Origin: Pseudoscleropodium purum
Taxonomy: Eukaryota > Streptophyta > Bryopsida > Hypnales > Brachytheciaceae
DNA length: 64,000 nt
Reading direction: 5' to 3'
Assembly (NCBI GenBank): GCA_963969395.1
Contig: OZ017797.1
Coordinates: forward strand, 3,968,001 to 4,032,000
Positions 1-9,789 of this stretch are shown here, piece by piece. Under the pieces are notes generated by a model. That model worked only from the letters and a program-made list of their open reading frames with translations, made no database searches and had not been told where the DNA came from. A program made the translations under genes and the position numbers. Position 1 is the first letter of the stretch; each line of letters opens with the position of its first letter.

Positions 1-100
1 GATCCTCATTTAGCAGTGATTATTAGGCTGTTTTATTTCTGAAATGTTACCGCTCTTTTTGAATAATAATGGCCTCATAGGATGCACCAATTGACAACTG

Positions 101-410
101 GGCGGACGCCGTCGGCGGTCAGTGTTTAAGTGGGGCGGTTGGCGTGTCCAAAGCACGGACAACGTCGGAAGGCGGACAGTGCGGACAGTCCGGGCGGACG
201 CGTCGGTCGGACGGGGCGGTCGGACGGGGCGGTCGGTCGGGGCGATTGGTCAAGGCGGTCGGATGGGGCGACGGGCGGACGGCGTGTCCGCTGCCGAAGC
301 GGACGTCGTCGGTCCGCGTGGCGGACGCGAGGTTCGGGGCCGCTTCGAGCGGTCCGGGGCAGGTCCGGTGGCGGACGGCCTCTAGGTCCGGCAGCGGACG
401 GCTATAAGGG
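101..410. repeat. GC-rich subterminal repeat, left end of the ORF-carrying element
   Basis: Dense repetition of GGACG, GGTCGG and GGGGCGG. A 13-bp unit, GGTCGGACGGGGC, occurs in tandem at about 204-243. Several overlapping ORFs exist here only because GC-rich DNA has few stop codons; their products are low-complexity Arg/Gly strings and are not credible proteins. The block mirrors the C-rich right end at 4322-4529. Confidence 0.75.
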
Positions 411-620
411 TGGAGTGACTTTCATTTTTTCTCACTTCAATTCTCCTTCGGTGCCAAGTTGGATGTGCTACTATTGCTTTATGCGCTAGTTGCTCCTACG
501 GGGTGGAGAGTTGGGGTCCTCTATCTTGTGTTACTGTATTGCGGTTGATGCCATCACTTTTGACTATCACGTGAGATTTTTTTATTCACTTCAATTGGTT
601 ATTGAATCCAATTGACAATC

Positions 621-2912
621 ATGAACAGCGAAGGTGATCGAAATATGGATGGGGTGACTCCGGGTAGCGAAGCGAAGAAAAAAAGCAAAGTGAAGGGGGC
701 TACGCATGACCTTCGGCTTGACATTTTAAATGACCCTACAATTAAAGCAGAGAGCGGGTGGGAAGATGAAGATGCGGAGTATTGGACATAAAAAATGTGT
801 AGGACCTATATTAAAATGTACCACATTGACAAGTTGTGGCCTCAGGAGTTGCATAGGAGTCATACACGAGATTTTTGTTGTAAACCATGGACTTGCAACA
901 ACAAACATTTTGTCCATCGATCTGAAGAGGTGTGGCGTGTTCTATTCGGAAACAAGTGCAGAAGTAAAGGCTATATTAATTATAGCGTGGCGTGTATGGT
1001 TTATGCGGAACTTATATTAGAGCGCAAGATCGATTGGAGCACGTTTCCGACGACAACAGCTTACCCACTTCTACTTGAAGCCAATCAAAAGGACATTCCC
1101 GACTTGTACAATTCAGAGGGAGAAACAGAAAAAGTATTAAAAAATACTATTGAGGTGAAAACGGATGGTATGGAGAAAGCCTCAAATGTTGAAGAATTAC
1201 GGTCTGTACAATCTCCAACAAAAGCAATCAATGAAAGCTCTTCGAAAAATGTGGGGAAAGATGTGGAGAAAGATGTAGAGGCGCAGGAGGGTGAAGTCTT
1301 TTCCACAGCTCCAACGCGTTTGACCTTTACACCAAATGTTGCGGCACAAACGCAAACGGAGTTTGTAAACAAAGGCAAAGTTTGCACGGAACGCGGGGAA
1401 ACTTCAAAAAGTAAAGTAGACGAAGTCTTGGCGGAGAAAGTGGCAAAGGCTAATGCTACAATTGATAGTCTGATAGCCAACAATTGTTTTGATAGTTTGG
1501 TCTACAAATCTCCGCCTGTGCATCAAGGCGTTGAATCTAGTCCAGCGTTAAGTTTAGAAGACAAAGTACATACGCCTCGTGGACAAGGCGTGGCGATTGA
1601 TAATATATCCTCATTATGGAGTTCCAAGCGTAAAAGGCGGGCGGAGGAGTTTCCGTTTACAACGGCATTGCCAAGTCCTCTACATCGAACCTTGCAAGAC
1701 ATGTCTAATCCAAAACAATTGGAAAATCTTTTGAAGCTCTCGGTTCAGTTTGTTAACCTTCATGAAGAAATAGGCGGATCGTCTAACCCCGATGATGGTG
1801 CTACTACTGTTCCAATGAGTCTACTTGCAGATCCAAAGAATGTTGGACATATACTTGATACAGCTTTCAAGATGACGATGTCAACTGAATTTTTAGCACA
1901 AGTTGCTCCGACTTTTATGAATTTGGCCAAGGAGTTTTCTTTAATAGTACCAGAGATGTTGAAAGGTGCTATAGCATTTCAGAATCTCACGAAGACTTTC
2001 GGACCACTTTTCGAAAAAAGAGATGTTCACATACTACAATTGGTGGAATATGAGAAGAAAATTGCTGACCTTGAAGGAGTGGAAGCAAGGTGCAAAGTGT
2101 TGGAGTTGAAATTAAAGACTTCGGAGAGTGAGGTTGAACATTTAAATCAACAATCATCGAGGCAAATGGAGGAGTTGATGAAGATGCGTAAACGGATTGC
2201 AGAATTGCAAGGGACCTCCAAAAATCCAAGTGAGGTTGCAATCTCACCAATGATTGTACTCGGAGACAGCCAAGAGACTCAAGAGAGTGAAGATAAGCTC
2301 TCTCTTCCTTTTGATAAGGCCGAAGCAAGCGACAACCCTGCCATTGTGAATGTACAAGAAAGTCACGATATGAGCATGTTAAAAGCGACACAACAACCAT
2401 CAATGGAAAAGTTTTCATCCGTTTACGTGAATGCGGAGACGCAAACGGAGAGTTGTGACTTTGAAGAGTTGAAGCATAAATTAGAGGAGGCAATAGAAGC
2501 AAAAGGAATCGTTGAATCCAAGTTGAATCGATTGCAATTGTGCTTGGATTTGAAGAAGTTTATGTCATCTAGTAGCTTGGAGTCTCGATGGTTAGCATGG
2601 GTACAAAGACTCCAAGACAGACCCTCTGTAGTATCTCGAGCAATGGCAAGTCTTCAAACATTGGCAATGGAGTCGAATGGAAATTACGATACCATTCAAA
2701 ATTCTTTGAGTTGGTTCAAGACTATGTTTGACCAACATCTTTCAAAGGGATATACGGAGATCACATGTTGGGGAGACATGGATGCCATGTTTGAGTGGTT
2801 AAACCACAGAAAGAAGGACCAAGCTCCACTCATCAATTGGGCCTTGGAAGTAGAGGAAGGATGGGTCCTTTACAACACACTTTCAGCACACATCAATGTG
2901 AAAGACAAGTGA
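621..2912 (+). pseudogene. ORF1: coiled-coil protein of unknown family with one in-frame stop
   Basis: I do not recognise the family. The frame opens at ATG 621, after a stop at 603-605, and runs to TGA 2910-2912 with a single internal TAA at 789-791. The longest uninterrupted stretch is 795-2912 (705 aa). In that numbering, residues 1-100 form a Cys/Trp-rich head (DFCC around 27, CMVY around 67). Residues 276-285 are a basic KRKRR nuclear-type signal. Residues about 410-472 and 555-590 are heptad-like coiled coils. Two TQT motifs lie at 186-188 (AQTQTEF) and 549-551 (AETQTES). The C-terminal 110 residues are Trp-rich. No DDE/DDD transposase, helicase or reverse transcriptase motif is visible. 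It is intronless and in the same frame as the next ORF. The internal stop makes it either a young pseudogene, a gene starting at 795, or a recoded message. Confidence 0.6.
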
Positions 2913-4019
2913 ATGGTTCATGCTTGTGATCCAGCCTCTCCAATCTTGGATGGTTGTTGTAGCCTTTGCCAAGGCCTCTTCGGACCGGAAGGTGCGGTAA
3001 CCATGGGCCAATGTCGCCACACTTTCTATGTTACTTGCATTGTGAAACCATTACTCATTCGTTCGGTGTGTGCCGAGTGTCGTAGTCCATTGAGTGCTAG
3101 GTTCTACGAAATGTTTGGTATCTTGGAAGCTATGCCTCCAAGCCACGAGTACAATCATTGGAATCTTCCTTTTGATCAAGCGCCGTACAAATTCCAAAAT
3201 TATCAACATTGGGGGAAGCCAATCCAGTGGAATGCAAATGAACAGAGGCATGATTTGTACGAGGAATCTCAACAACCATTGGATTTGGATGTGTGGATGA
3301 CTCACAATAGAGAGGTGGAATTGCGGGCTCGAGGAATCGTAGATGATGCGGCCCGTGAAATGTTTTGTCGCAACATGGGGGGACATTGGAGCTTGCAACA
3401 CGAAAAGTTCTTTCGTTTTCCAGATAAAAAAGTGGAGAGAGGACCAGAAGACAGTTGGGTGGAGGTGAACCATGGAAAAGAGTTCGATGAGCAGTATAAG
3501 GCATACGACCACACCCTCGTAGGTAGGGCCCTTCTATTGTCGAAGTTGGAAGAGGCTGCAAAAGTTCGTGCTGTCTACGATACAAATGGACTAACAAGCA
3601 TAGGACATTCATCTGTAGATGTGGCAGCAGCATTTGATAGGCGCATTGGCGATATTATAGGGCATTGGAAGGCTTTCCTATTGGATGGAGACTGCCTCAC
3701 AGTATGGCAAGGGAAAAGAGATGATGAAGTTGTTCAAGCAATGGTAGATCGTGTGGAGAGCAACTTGAGAATCTTGAAGGCAGATGAAGTTGATTTATCA
3801 CCGAAAAGAAAACAAAAAAGGAAGCGTGAAGAGGACGATGACTTCTCTCCGAAAACCAAGAAACAATTTCATAAGGTGGACATCGAAGTTCAATCTGGAG
3901 GGCGAATAGTCCGTCCAAGTCAACAACAGTCAACTCGTCAATCATCTGCTAAACTCCTCGGTACAGCAAATTTTCCTTTTGTTTTAGGAGAAGGTAGTGG
4001 TCCATCCGGTGGAAAGTAG
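2913..4019 (+). CDS. ORF2: RING-H2-like protein with one altered zinc ligand
   Basis: This 368-aa ORF starts directly after the ORF1 stop (TGAATG) and in the same frame. Residues 16-56 have RING-H2 spacing: C16-x2-C19-x14-C34-x1-H36-x2-Y39-x2-C42-x10-C53-x2-C56. The usual fifth ligand (His) is Tyr39. RING domains normally bind two zinc ions and recruit an E2 ubiquitin-conjugating enzyme, so E3 ligase activity is possible but weakened by the substitution. The middle (residues about 75-280) is Trp-rich and matches nothing I know. Residues 297-317 are a lysine/arginine-rich bipartite nuclear signal, followed by a Gln/Ser/Gly tail. There is no start context to prefer another ATG, and no independent promoter is visible in the 0-bp gap, so it may be expressed with ORF1 or by readthrough. 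Confidence 0.6.
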   Translation: MVHACDPASPILDGCCSLCQGLFGPEGAVTMGQCRHTFYVTCIVKPLLIRSVCAECRSPLSARFYEMFGILEAMPPSHEYNHWNLPFDQAPYKFQNYQHWGKPIQWNANEQRHDLYEESQQPLDLDVWMTHNREVELRARGIVDDAAREMFCRNMGGHWSLQHEKFFRFPDKKVERGPEDSWVEVNHGKEFDEQYKAYDHTLVGRALLLSKLEEAAKVRAVYDTNGLTSIGHSSVDVAAAFDRRIGDIIGHWKAFLLDGDCLTVWQGKRDDEVVQAMVDRVESNLRILKADEVDLSPKRKQKRKREEDDDFSPKTKKQFHKVDIEVQSGGRIVRPSQQQSTRQSSAKLLGTANFPFVLGEGSGPSGGK

Positions 4020-4321
4020 GATTTGAAGAGAATTTTGTTTTTTAAAAACAATGGTCCTTTCATTGTTTAAAAACAAAAAAGAATGTGAAAAATTTAGATC
4101 TTAAAAAGATCGTATAGGATTCAATAGTGATATTATAACTATGTTTTCATGTATTTTGTTTATACATATATATTTATATATAAAGATGCTATATTTTCAT
4201 TTGCGTATAAAAATATTTTTATATGTACATCTTATTTTACGTGGATGCATTCATTTTTGATTATGTAACATTCAAATTACATAACAATATAAAATTTTCT
4301 AATGACTAATGGCAATGCAAA
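4020..4321. other. AT-rich 3' flank of ORF2
   Basis: No gene. Strongly AT-rich with TATATA runs. A short inverted motif around 4040-4080 (TTTTTAAAAACAATGG and CATTGTTTAAAAAC) could form a hairpin at the end of the ORF2 message. It may be the native 3' UTR retained within the element. Confidence 0.4.
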
Positions 4322-4529
4322 GTCCGCCCCGTCCGCCCTGTCCGTCCGCCCCGTCTGCTCTGTACGCCTGACCGCCCCAGCCGTCCGTCCAACCTGTCCA
4401 CCCCGCCCCGCGGCCCGCGCGTTCGCCTTCCGACGGCGAGAGGGACGCTGCGTCCACTAGCGTCTGTGCGTCCAGACATCCGGAAAACGGATGCTATTTT
4501 GGGGCGGACGTTGAGATTCGTCAACCCTG
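4322..4529. repeat. GC-rich right end and terminal inverted repeat of the ORF-carrying element
   Basis: C-rich tract (CCGCCCCGTCC repeated) followed by the terminus GAGATTCGTCAACCCTG. Read on the minus strand it aligns with 5653-5785 through CAGGGTTGACGAATCTC and the GTCGGAAGGCGAACG block, showing two members of one transposon family facing each other. Confidence 0.75.
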
Positions 4530-5652
4530 ATATGCAAGGTGTCTTTAGTACAACAACCAGTTGTTATCCATTTCACAATTACAAGCCAAATTGATCCATT
4601 AGTAAGAAGATCATATGTACTCTCTTCATCTTTCTCTAACCTTTTTACCCATGTCAATACCCCAAGTGGACCTTTGCTACACCTTGTAGTATTGTAGAAC
4701 AAAGTTATTATGATGCTTCCACGCTCCTGTACTAGTTTGCACACCAATTTGCAAACTAGTTGGCATAGAGCTTTGCTTTTGCAATAGGTCTCTCTAACAC
4801 ACTAGCACACAAGAAAGATGGACAAGGAGAACTTGCCTTGAGAATGCTAGTTTCTTTAAAAATTCATTTATTTTCAAATGTTTTTTGCTTCAAGATGGCA
4901 GTGGTCATTTCTCCCTATGGTCCTTGTGGTACATGTGTTTAACTGGTTAATCAATTAGCTGGCTTAACATATGCATTAATATATATATTTCTTCAGTCTC
5001 TTAAGAATGATGCTCTTTCATTATCAAGCACAGACTTTATGATGTACATGTTCCCGACCATTGTTAGTTTAGTAGATCAGGCCCTGCATAGCTATTGTTA
5101 GATTCATCTATTGTTTAGATTGCATTTTCATAAATCTTGGTCCTTATATATTTATCTATAGTAGTATGTCATTCCAAGTCATATTACTACAAGTAATTCT
5201 ACTAAATACTTGCTTAGATTTTCTCTATGAAGTACTTCATTGTTTGTCAAAGACAAATAATAAATTACTTTTTTGTATCGGTATTCATTTGGTATTTGGT
5301 ACAATTGCTTGTAATATGATATTTTCAAGCTGTCCTAGATTAGAGAGATGGGAGAGAGAGGAGGGAGAAGAGAGAGAAGACTTATTATTTGTCACCTCAT
5401 TTCTGGGTAGATTTTGTCAATTCTTGTCATTCAATATACTATTCTTACATGTCATTATATTGTAATGTTTAGCTAGTCATTTTGCTATAATGCTACATAA
5501 GAGAGGTACCTCACAAGGACATTTCAATCATTTCTAATATTCAATACTGATTAAGCCGATTTAGGGTTTGATTTCTTGATTCAAGAATCAATATCCATTC
5601 ATGTTTGATTACATACCAACAAGACAATTCTAATCGGGAGGGAAGGTAGAAC
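4530..5652. other. Intergenic DNA between the two GC-ended elements
   Basis: No coding gene seen. A purine-rich GAGAGA tract lies at about 5340-5380. The stretch just after 4530 (ATATGCAAGGTGTC, then GTTGTTATCC) resembles 7637-7680, so part of it belongs to a low-copy dispersed repeat. Confidence 0.5.
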
Positions 5653-5944
5653 CAGGGTTGACGAATCTCTACATTCGTCCAAAAAAAGCGTCCGTAATCG
5701 GAACGTCCGTCCTCACGGACACAGTGTCCCTTCCACCGTCGGAAGGCGAACGGGCGGGGCGGGGCGGATGGGCGGGGCAGACGCCCAGATCATGCGGACT
5801 AGATTAGTCCGCGTGTCGATCGGACGGTCGTAACCCGGTTGAGCGTCCCTAATAGAGTCTCCACCGCCTTTGCAACAAGGATGCTTCTTAAGAACCTTCT
5901 CAAAAGCGGTGGCCTGGTGTACAAGTTGTTTCCAATGATTCTAG

Positions 5945-6100
5945 TAGATTCCAATAGTCTTCATTCGTTTCTATTTGTTTCCATAAGCTTCCGGAAGGTT
6001 CTACTTAGTTCTACTAGTTTTCGGAAGCTTCCACAAGCTTCCGGAAGGTTCCATTTGGTTCCACTAGTTTCCGGAAGCTTCCACAAGCTTCCGGAAAGAC
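5945..6100. repeat. 50-bp tandem repeat of AAGCTTCCGGAAGG units
   Basis: The core AAGCTTCCGGAAGG recurs at 5985, 6035 and 6085, exactly 50 bp apart, the last copy degenerate. Each unit also holds a TTCTACTAGTTT-like segment and the palindrome TTCCGGAAGCTTCC. Enhancer-like tandem repeats just upstream of a TATA element are typical of the U3 part of plant LTRs, which suggests a solo LTR or captured promoter inside the hAT element. Confidence 0.75.
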
Positions 6101-6156
6101 CTACGGATAATTCCAAAGGTTTCCAAGACCTTATTCCAGAAGGTTCCTTAGTCTAG

Positions 6157-6164
6157 TATAAATA
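6157..6164 (+). promoter_or_regulatory. TATA box inside the 5653-6451 element
   Basis: TATAAATA followed by GAGAG, about 60 bp downstream of the 50-bp tandem repeat. A CT-rich leader follows. The arrangement (upstream repeats, TATA box, short leader) resembles an LTR promoter. No ORF of note is downstream within the element. Confidence 0.45.
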
Positions 6165-6459
6165 GAGAGTCGAGGGCTATTGTCCCTCACTCTCTTCAAC
6201 ACCAGTTGTACCCAGTCATTCTTTGACTTCATGTTATCAATACATCTTCTAGTTTTCTCTTCTTGAAGCACGTTCTGAGTCATGTGTGAGGAATCCCCTC
6301 ACTTCTAGCTTGTTCTTGTCTCTGTTTGAGGTATCCCCTCAAATCTGATCTTGTTCCGTCCAAGAGTTGCCGTCCACGAATGTCAGCGGACGCTGCGGAC
6401 ACAGCGGACGCGTCCGAACGTCTCGGACGTCCGACCGTCCTGTCAACCCTAGGTGGAAC

Positions 6460-8270
6460 ACTGTATAAATTCTATTACTGCATATTCAAACTTTATAATG
6501 GTCCATGATCACTCTACTAGTATCTAACCGATCGATCACTGAAACACACTTTTTTCTACTTTTTTCCTAATTTTATTAATGTACTTATATTTTACAATGT
6601 TCTAAATGTCTATTATATTCGATCTACTTGATTTTCTCTTCTATTATTCTTTGTCTTGGAGTTTTATTTGTGGAACGTTGATTTTGTAGTTATTGTTGTG
6701 TTTGGCTTGAATGGCTTGAAAGTTGGATTTGCTTGAATTGCTTGAGTCTTGAAATGTCGATCTTGTGTATTTGATAGTTGTAATAATCGTCCTAATACAA
6801 TAAAAAATTTGCTTTATATAGTTTCCCGCGGTCATAGGGGAACTAATCCTATGGCTATAGGTCTAGGTATATTCTAATTAAAACTCCCTAACCGCTGTAA
6901 CAACTTTCTCCTTACCTAATTCCTTTTTAAAACTAGCCTAGTAACTCTATGTACTAAGTAAGTTGTGTTGCCTTTGGTCTTCTTTGTCTGTACTAAAGTG
7001 GTCTTTTGCACAATTAATAACTTGTGTAATAAGATAATTTTATTCATTATTAATTCTTTAATCTTGTAGTCTAAAGTATATTCTTTAGTTTTGTGTATGA
7101 TTGCATTCAGGTCTTTATGTTCCACAAGGTTAAATTAATTCTTGAAATGATTAAAAAAATACTGAGGACCATATTATTTCTCATATCCAAAAATTAATAG
7201 TCTTTGTATAATAATCTTTTGGCTTATACAAGTGTTTTTGTTTCCTAAAGACTACTATATTCTACCTATAAATAGGTGTATATTGTAATTTCTAAAAGTC
7301 TAATAATTCTTTATAGGAGTTTGAAGTAGGCTGATTAGTAAATTCTATTTTCTATATTTTGTCACTTTCCAAGGCATCATTTGAGGTTTACAATCACACA
7401 CCTCAAAGTTGTATCGGCCTTGACAAGAGAATTATGTAATACAGAATAAGCATTGCATAGCTAGTATCAACTATATTCACTATTGTATATAACTTCTACA
7501 GTACTTGATGTATCTGCATGTTAGTTTACAATTTAAAGAATTAATTACACCGATTGCAAACTAGTAGATATGTTTGAATATGAGGAAGTCATACCTCACA
7601 CCCATGCCATAATCCAAATGCAAAATTAGAACCGTGACATATGCAAGGTGTCGTTTGTGTGACTATAAGTTGTTATCCTAGTTGCATATTGAAATATACA
7701 AGAAACAAACAAATAGTACTTTCAATAGTGTGTCAAGGAAGAAAACTCAAGCTTGCAACAATAGCTTCCATTCTTTTCAATACCCACAATAGCTATACTT
7801 GCAAAATGAGAAATCAAGTCAAGTACGCTAACCACTAGGTTTCTTGGAGGTCAAAACTAAGAAGTTCAGCCATCTTGCATTGTTTTGGTTACGCACTGCT
7901 TGGCTAGGAATGTTTGGCAAGTACCTCCAGAGATGGTACTGATGTAGACGAAGGCACTCCGTTCATTATGTGCAAAGCTACCATGTCAAGCTGGCTTGTA
8001 CCCGCATCAAACGGTCATGTAGTCTGGGCATCACCTAGATATCATTGGGTATGTACATTGTACGTGTGCCATTGTGGTGAATTGTGTAGTTTTCATTTGT
8101 AGTGTTTCTGTATCAACGTTGTGATATGAATATCATTGTGATTTTATCACCATTGAGTGAATTAGCCACTTCATTTGAGTTGATCACGTTTTGCATTTTT
8201 GTGTTTTATTTTAGGAAGCTTGGTTGTACCTAGGTTAGAGAGAGGGAGAGGGAAGAAGAAAGAGGGACAA
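6460..8270. other. AT-rich intergenic region
   Basis: No gene found. ORFs of 60-70 codons are scattered on both strands without conserved motifs or splice logic. About 7637-7830 shares patches with 4530-4760, marking an old dispersed repeat. Confidence 0.5.
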
Positions 8271-8395
8271 AAAATGATATCAAGAGAGACATATAAAGAG
8301 ATATAGAGATACATAGAGATATATAGAGATGTATAAAGATATAGAAATATTTGGAGATATAAGTAGATATAAAGAGATATATAAAGCTTTCAATC
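8270..8395. repeat. AGATATA-rich degenerate simple repeat
   Basis: Imperfect repetition of AGAGATATAAAG / AGATATAGAGAT over about 120 bp, at the left edge of the dispersed family copy beginning near 8380. Confidence 0.7.
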
Positions 8396-9020
8396 ATTCT
8401 ATTTTAATCAATGAGTCAAAAGTTATGAGTTGTTTTAGTTTGCGGGTAGTTATGAATTCTCTACTCCAAAATAAACTTTGAAGTCTTCTATTGAACTCAG
8501 TTTTCAATATTTTTGCAATAAAATAAAAATATTAAATAAAGATTTATTATTACAATATAATAACCACTGGAATTGGCATTTTTCAATTCAATAACTAAAT
8601 TGTCAACAATTTAGTATTTTGAATCATTTTCTATATCTTTTTACTTACTAGATTTTTCCTATATGTTGTACAATTTCAAATGATCTAGAATATTTCAAGC
8701 ATGCTACCAACATGCCTTGCAGATTGAATCCAAAGAAGCACCACCATTTTGAACATTTTTTCATACAAATGTGACCTTCTAAAGTAAAGAAGCTCTGTCC
8801 AATTTTTTTCTAGGGATGAAAAAATGATTTTTGCCCCTTCAAATGCTAATATCTAGCAATCTACTTAGTGAAGAAATTTGAAATTTTTTCTACATTTTTT
8901 AAGAAATTTACTACAAGATCCTATGGTTATATATGTCCAATAACTTTTTTCTTCTAAAATTTGAAAATTTTACTAGAAATGGTAGTTTTGGAGCGTTTTA
9001 GGCGAAAGCATAGTCAAGGA
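8380..9020 (+). repeat. Dispersed repeat family A, copy 1
   Basis: Recognisable along about 650 bp with 53570-54220: shared landmarks include AAAGCTTT, TCAATGAGTCAAAA, GGTAGTTATG, AAAATAAACTTT, TACAAGATCCTATGGTTA and TTTAGGGGTTAAT. Further copies are at 52929-53308 (partial), 55370-55680 (minus) and 57475-57860 (minus). Nothing coding survives, so the parent element type cannot be named. Confidence 0.7.
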
Positions 9021-9030
9021 ACTTTAGGGG

Positions 9031-9480
9031 TTAATTAATCTAATACTATTCATAAATTTCAAACGAATGAATGTTTATTATAAAAAAATAGAAGAATCAC
9101 AAATTCTTTGCAATGACTAATTACTTTTTAAAACCAATTGTTTTCTCATTATTGATTGATGTTCAAGGGCACTAGTTGCTTTTTTGTGGATTTCAAATCG
9201 TAAACAACATCTCTTGGCCTAGGAAGAAGTCTAAGGGAAAAACAAAAGACTCCTTGAAGTGAAGCATAGGTCTTGATTTTCACCTAATGGTAAGGTTTTT
9301 GTAGTCAAAGCATGTAGGATTGATCAATGAATATTGCTTTGCCTTTGTAGCCTAAACATGGTACTTGGCAAACAACATTCTTAATATTAGTAGATATAAT
9401 AGGTTGAAATATTTTCCCTAAAAGAAATTCTAAAGCCACTTTTTTGTCAAAGACTCACTTGAAAACAAGTTTGATTGAGG
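9031..9480 (+). repeat. Dispersed repeat family B, uninterrupted copy
   Basis: Aligns with 11318-11465 plus 12080-12360. Shared blocks include TTAATTAATCTAATACTATT, TTGATGTTCAAGGGCACT, AACATCTCTTGG, GTAGTCAAAGCATGTA, GCTTTGCCTTTGTAGCCTAA and GGTTGAAATATT. This copy lacks the 0.6-kb insertion found in the other. Confidence 0.75.
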
Positions 9481-9613
9481 AACTTGGCTAGTTGTTTGAG
9501 GAATTGAGACAAAAGATTCTAGGTCAAGAAGATGGATCAATGGTGCTAGTATGTGAGCCGAAGAATGCGAGCTTGTGAGCATTGAACTTACAATTTAGAT
9601 ACCTATAATATAG

Positions 9614-9737
9614 ATACTACACACTATAGAAGGTGTATGTATTATAAATAGCTATAATATGTGTATTTGTAACATATATATCCTATAATCATTGACAATT
9701 TCTATAGTATATACACCTATAACATAGGTGTGTAGTA
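9614..9737. repeat. Imperfect inverted repeat (foldback)
   Basis: ACTACACAC at 9616 and GTGTGTAGT at 9728 anchor arms of about 45 bp that also pair through AGGTGTATGTATTATA and TATAGTATATACACCT. It could be a small eroded MITE; I see no clear target duplication. Confidence 0.4.
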
Positions 9738-9789
9738 TTCTAGACTCATAGGCTCACACTCCTATACTCACATAATAACAACCCTTGTA

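Larger units (their letters stand above)
88..4529. mobile_element. Candidate non-autonomous hAT-like element with GC-rich ends carrying two ORFs
   Basis: The unit is bounded by GC-rich blocks (about 101-410 and 4322-4529) in otherwise AT-rich DNA. The right end reads GAGATTCGTCAACCCTG, the exact reverse complement of the left terminus of the element at 5653. The outer ~130 bp of those two ends are clearly related, sharing the block GTCGGAAGGCGAACG. The left end is weaker: it starts CAATTGACAAC near position 88, but the GTCGGAAGGCG block recurs at about 160 in the expected inverted orientation. Flanks ggatgcac and atatgcaa match at only 5 of 8 positions, so the target duplication is decayed or the left edge is misplaced. 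No transposase is present; the cargo is the ORF pair at 621-4019. Family assignment rests on the better-preserved sibling at 5653-6451. Confidence 0.5.
5653..6451. mobile_element. Non-autonomous hAT-type transposon, 799 bp, with 8-bp target duplication
   Basis: The termini are CAGGGTTGAC at the left and GTCAACCCTA at the right. Inverted termini starting CAGGG and ending CCCTA, with that C/A mismatch at the outermost base, are the pattern known from maize Ac. The flanks are ggtagaac (5645-5652) and ggtggaac (6452-6459): an 8-bp direct duplication with one mismatch, the length diagnostic of hAT insertions. About 180 bp at the left and 110 bp at the right are GC-rich, with GTCCG/GGACG repeats. 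The interior (about 5840-6345) is different: AT-richer, with a 50-bp tandem repeat and a promoter-like block. No coding potential for a transposase exists, so mobilisation would need an enzyme from elsewhere. Confidence 0.8.

Noticed and set aside
122..489. Three overlapping plus-strand ORFs of 87-119 codons
   Set aside because: They arise from stop-poor GC-rich repeat sequence; products are Arg/Gly low-complexity with all frames equally open.
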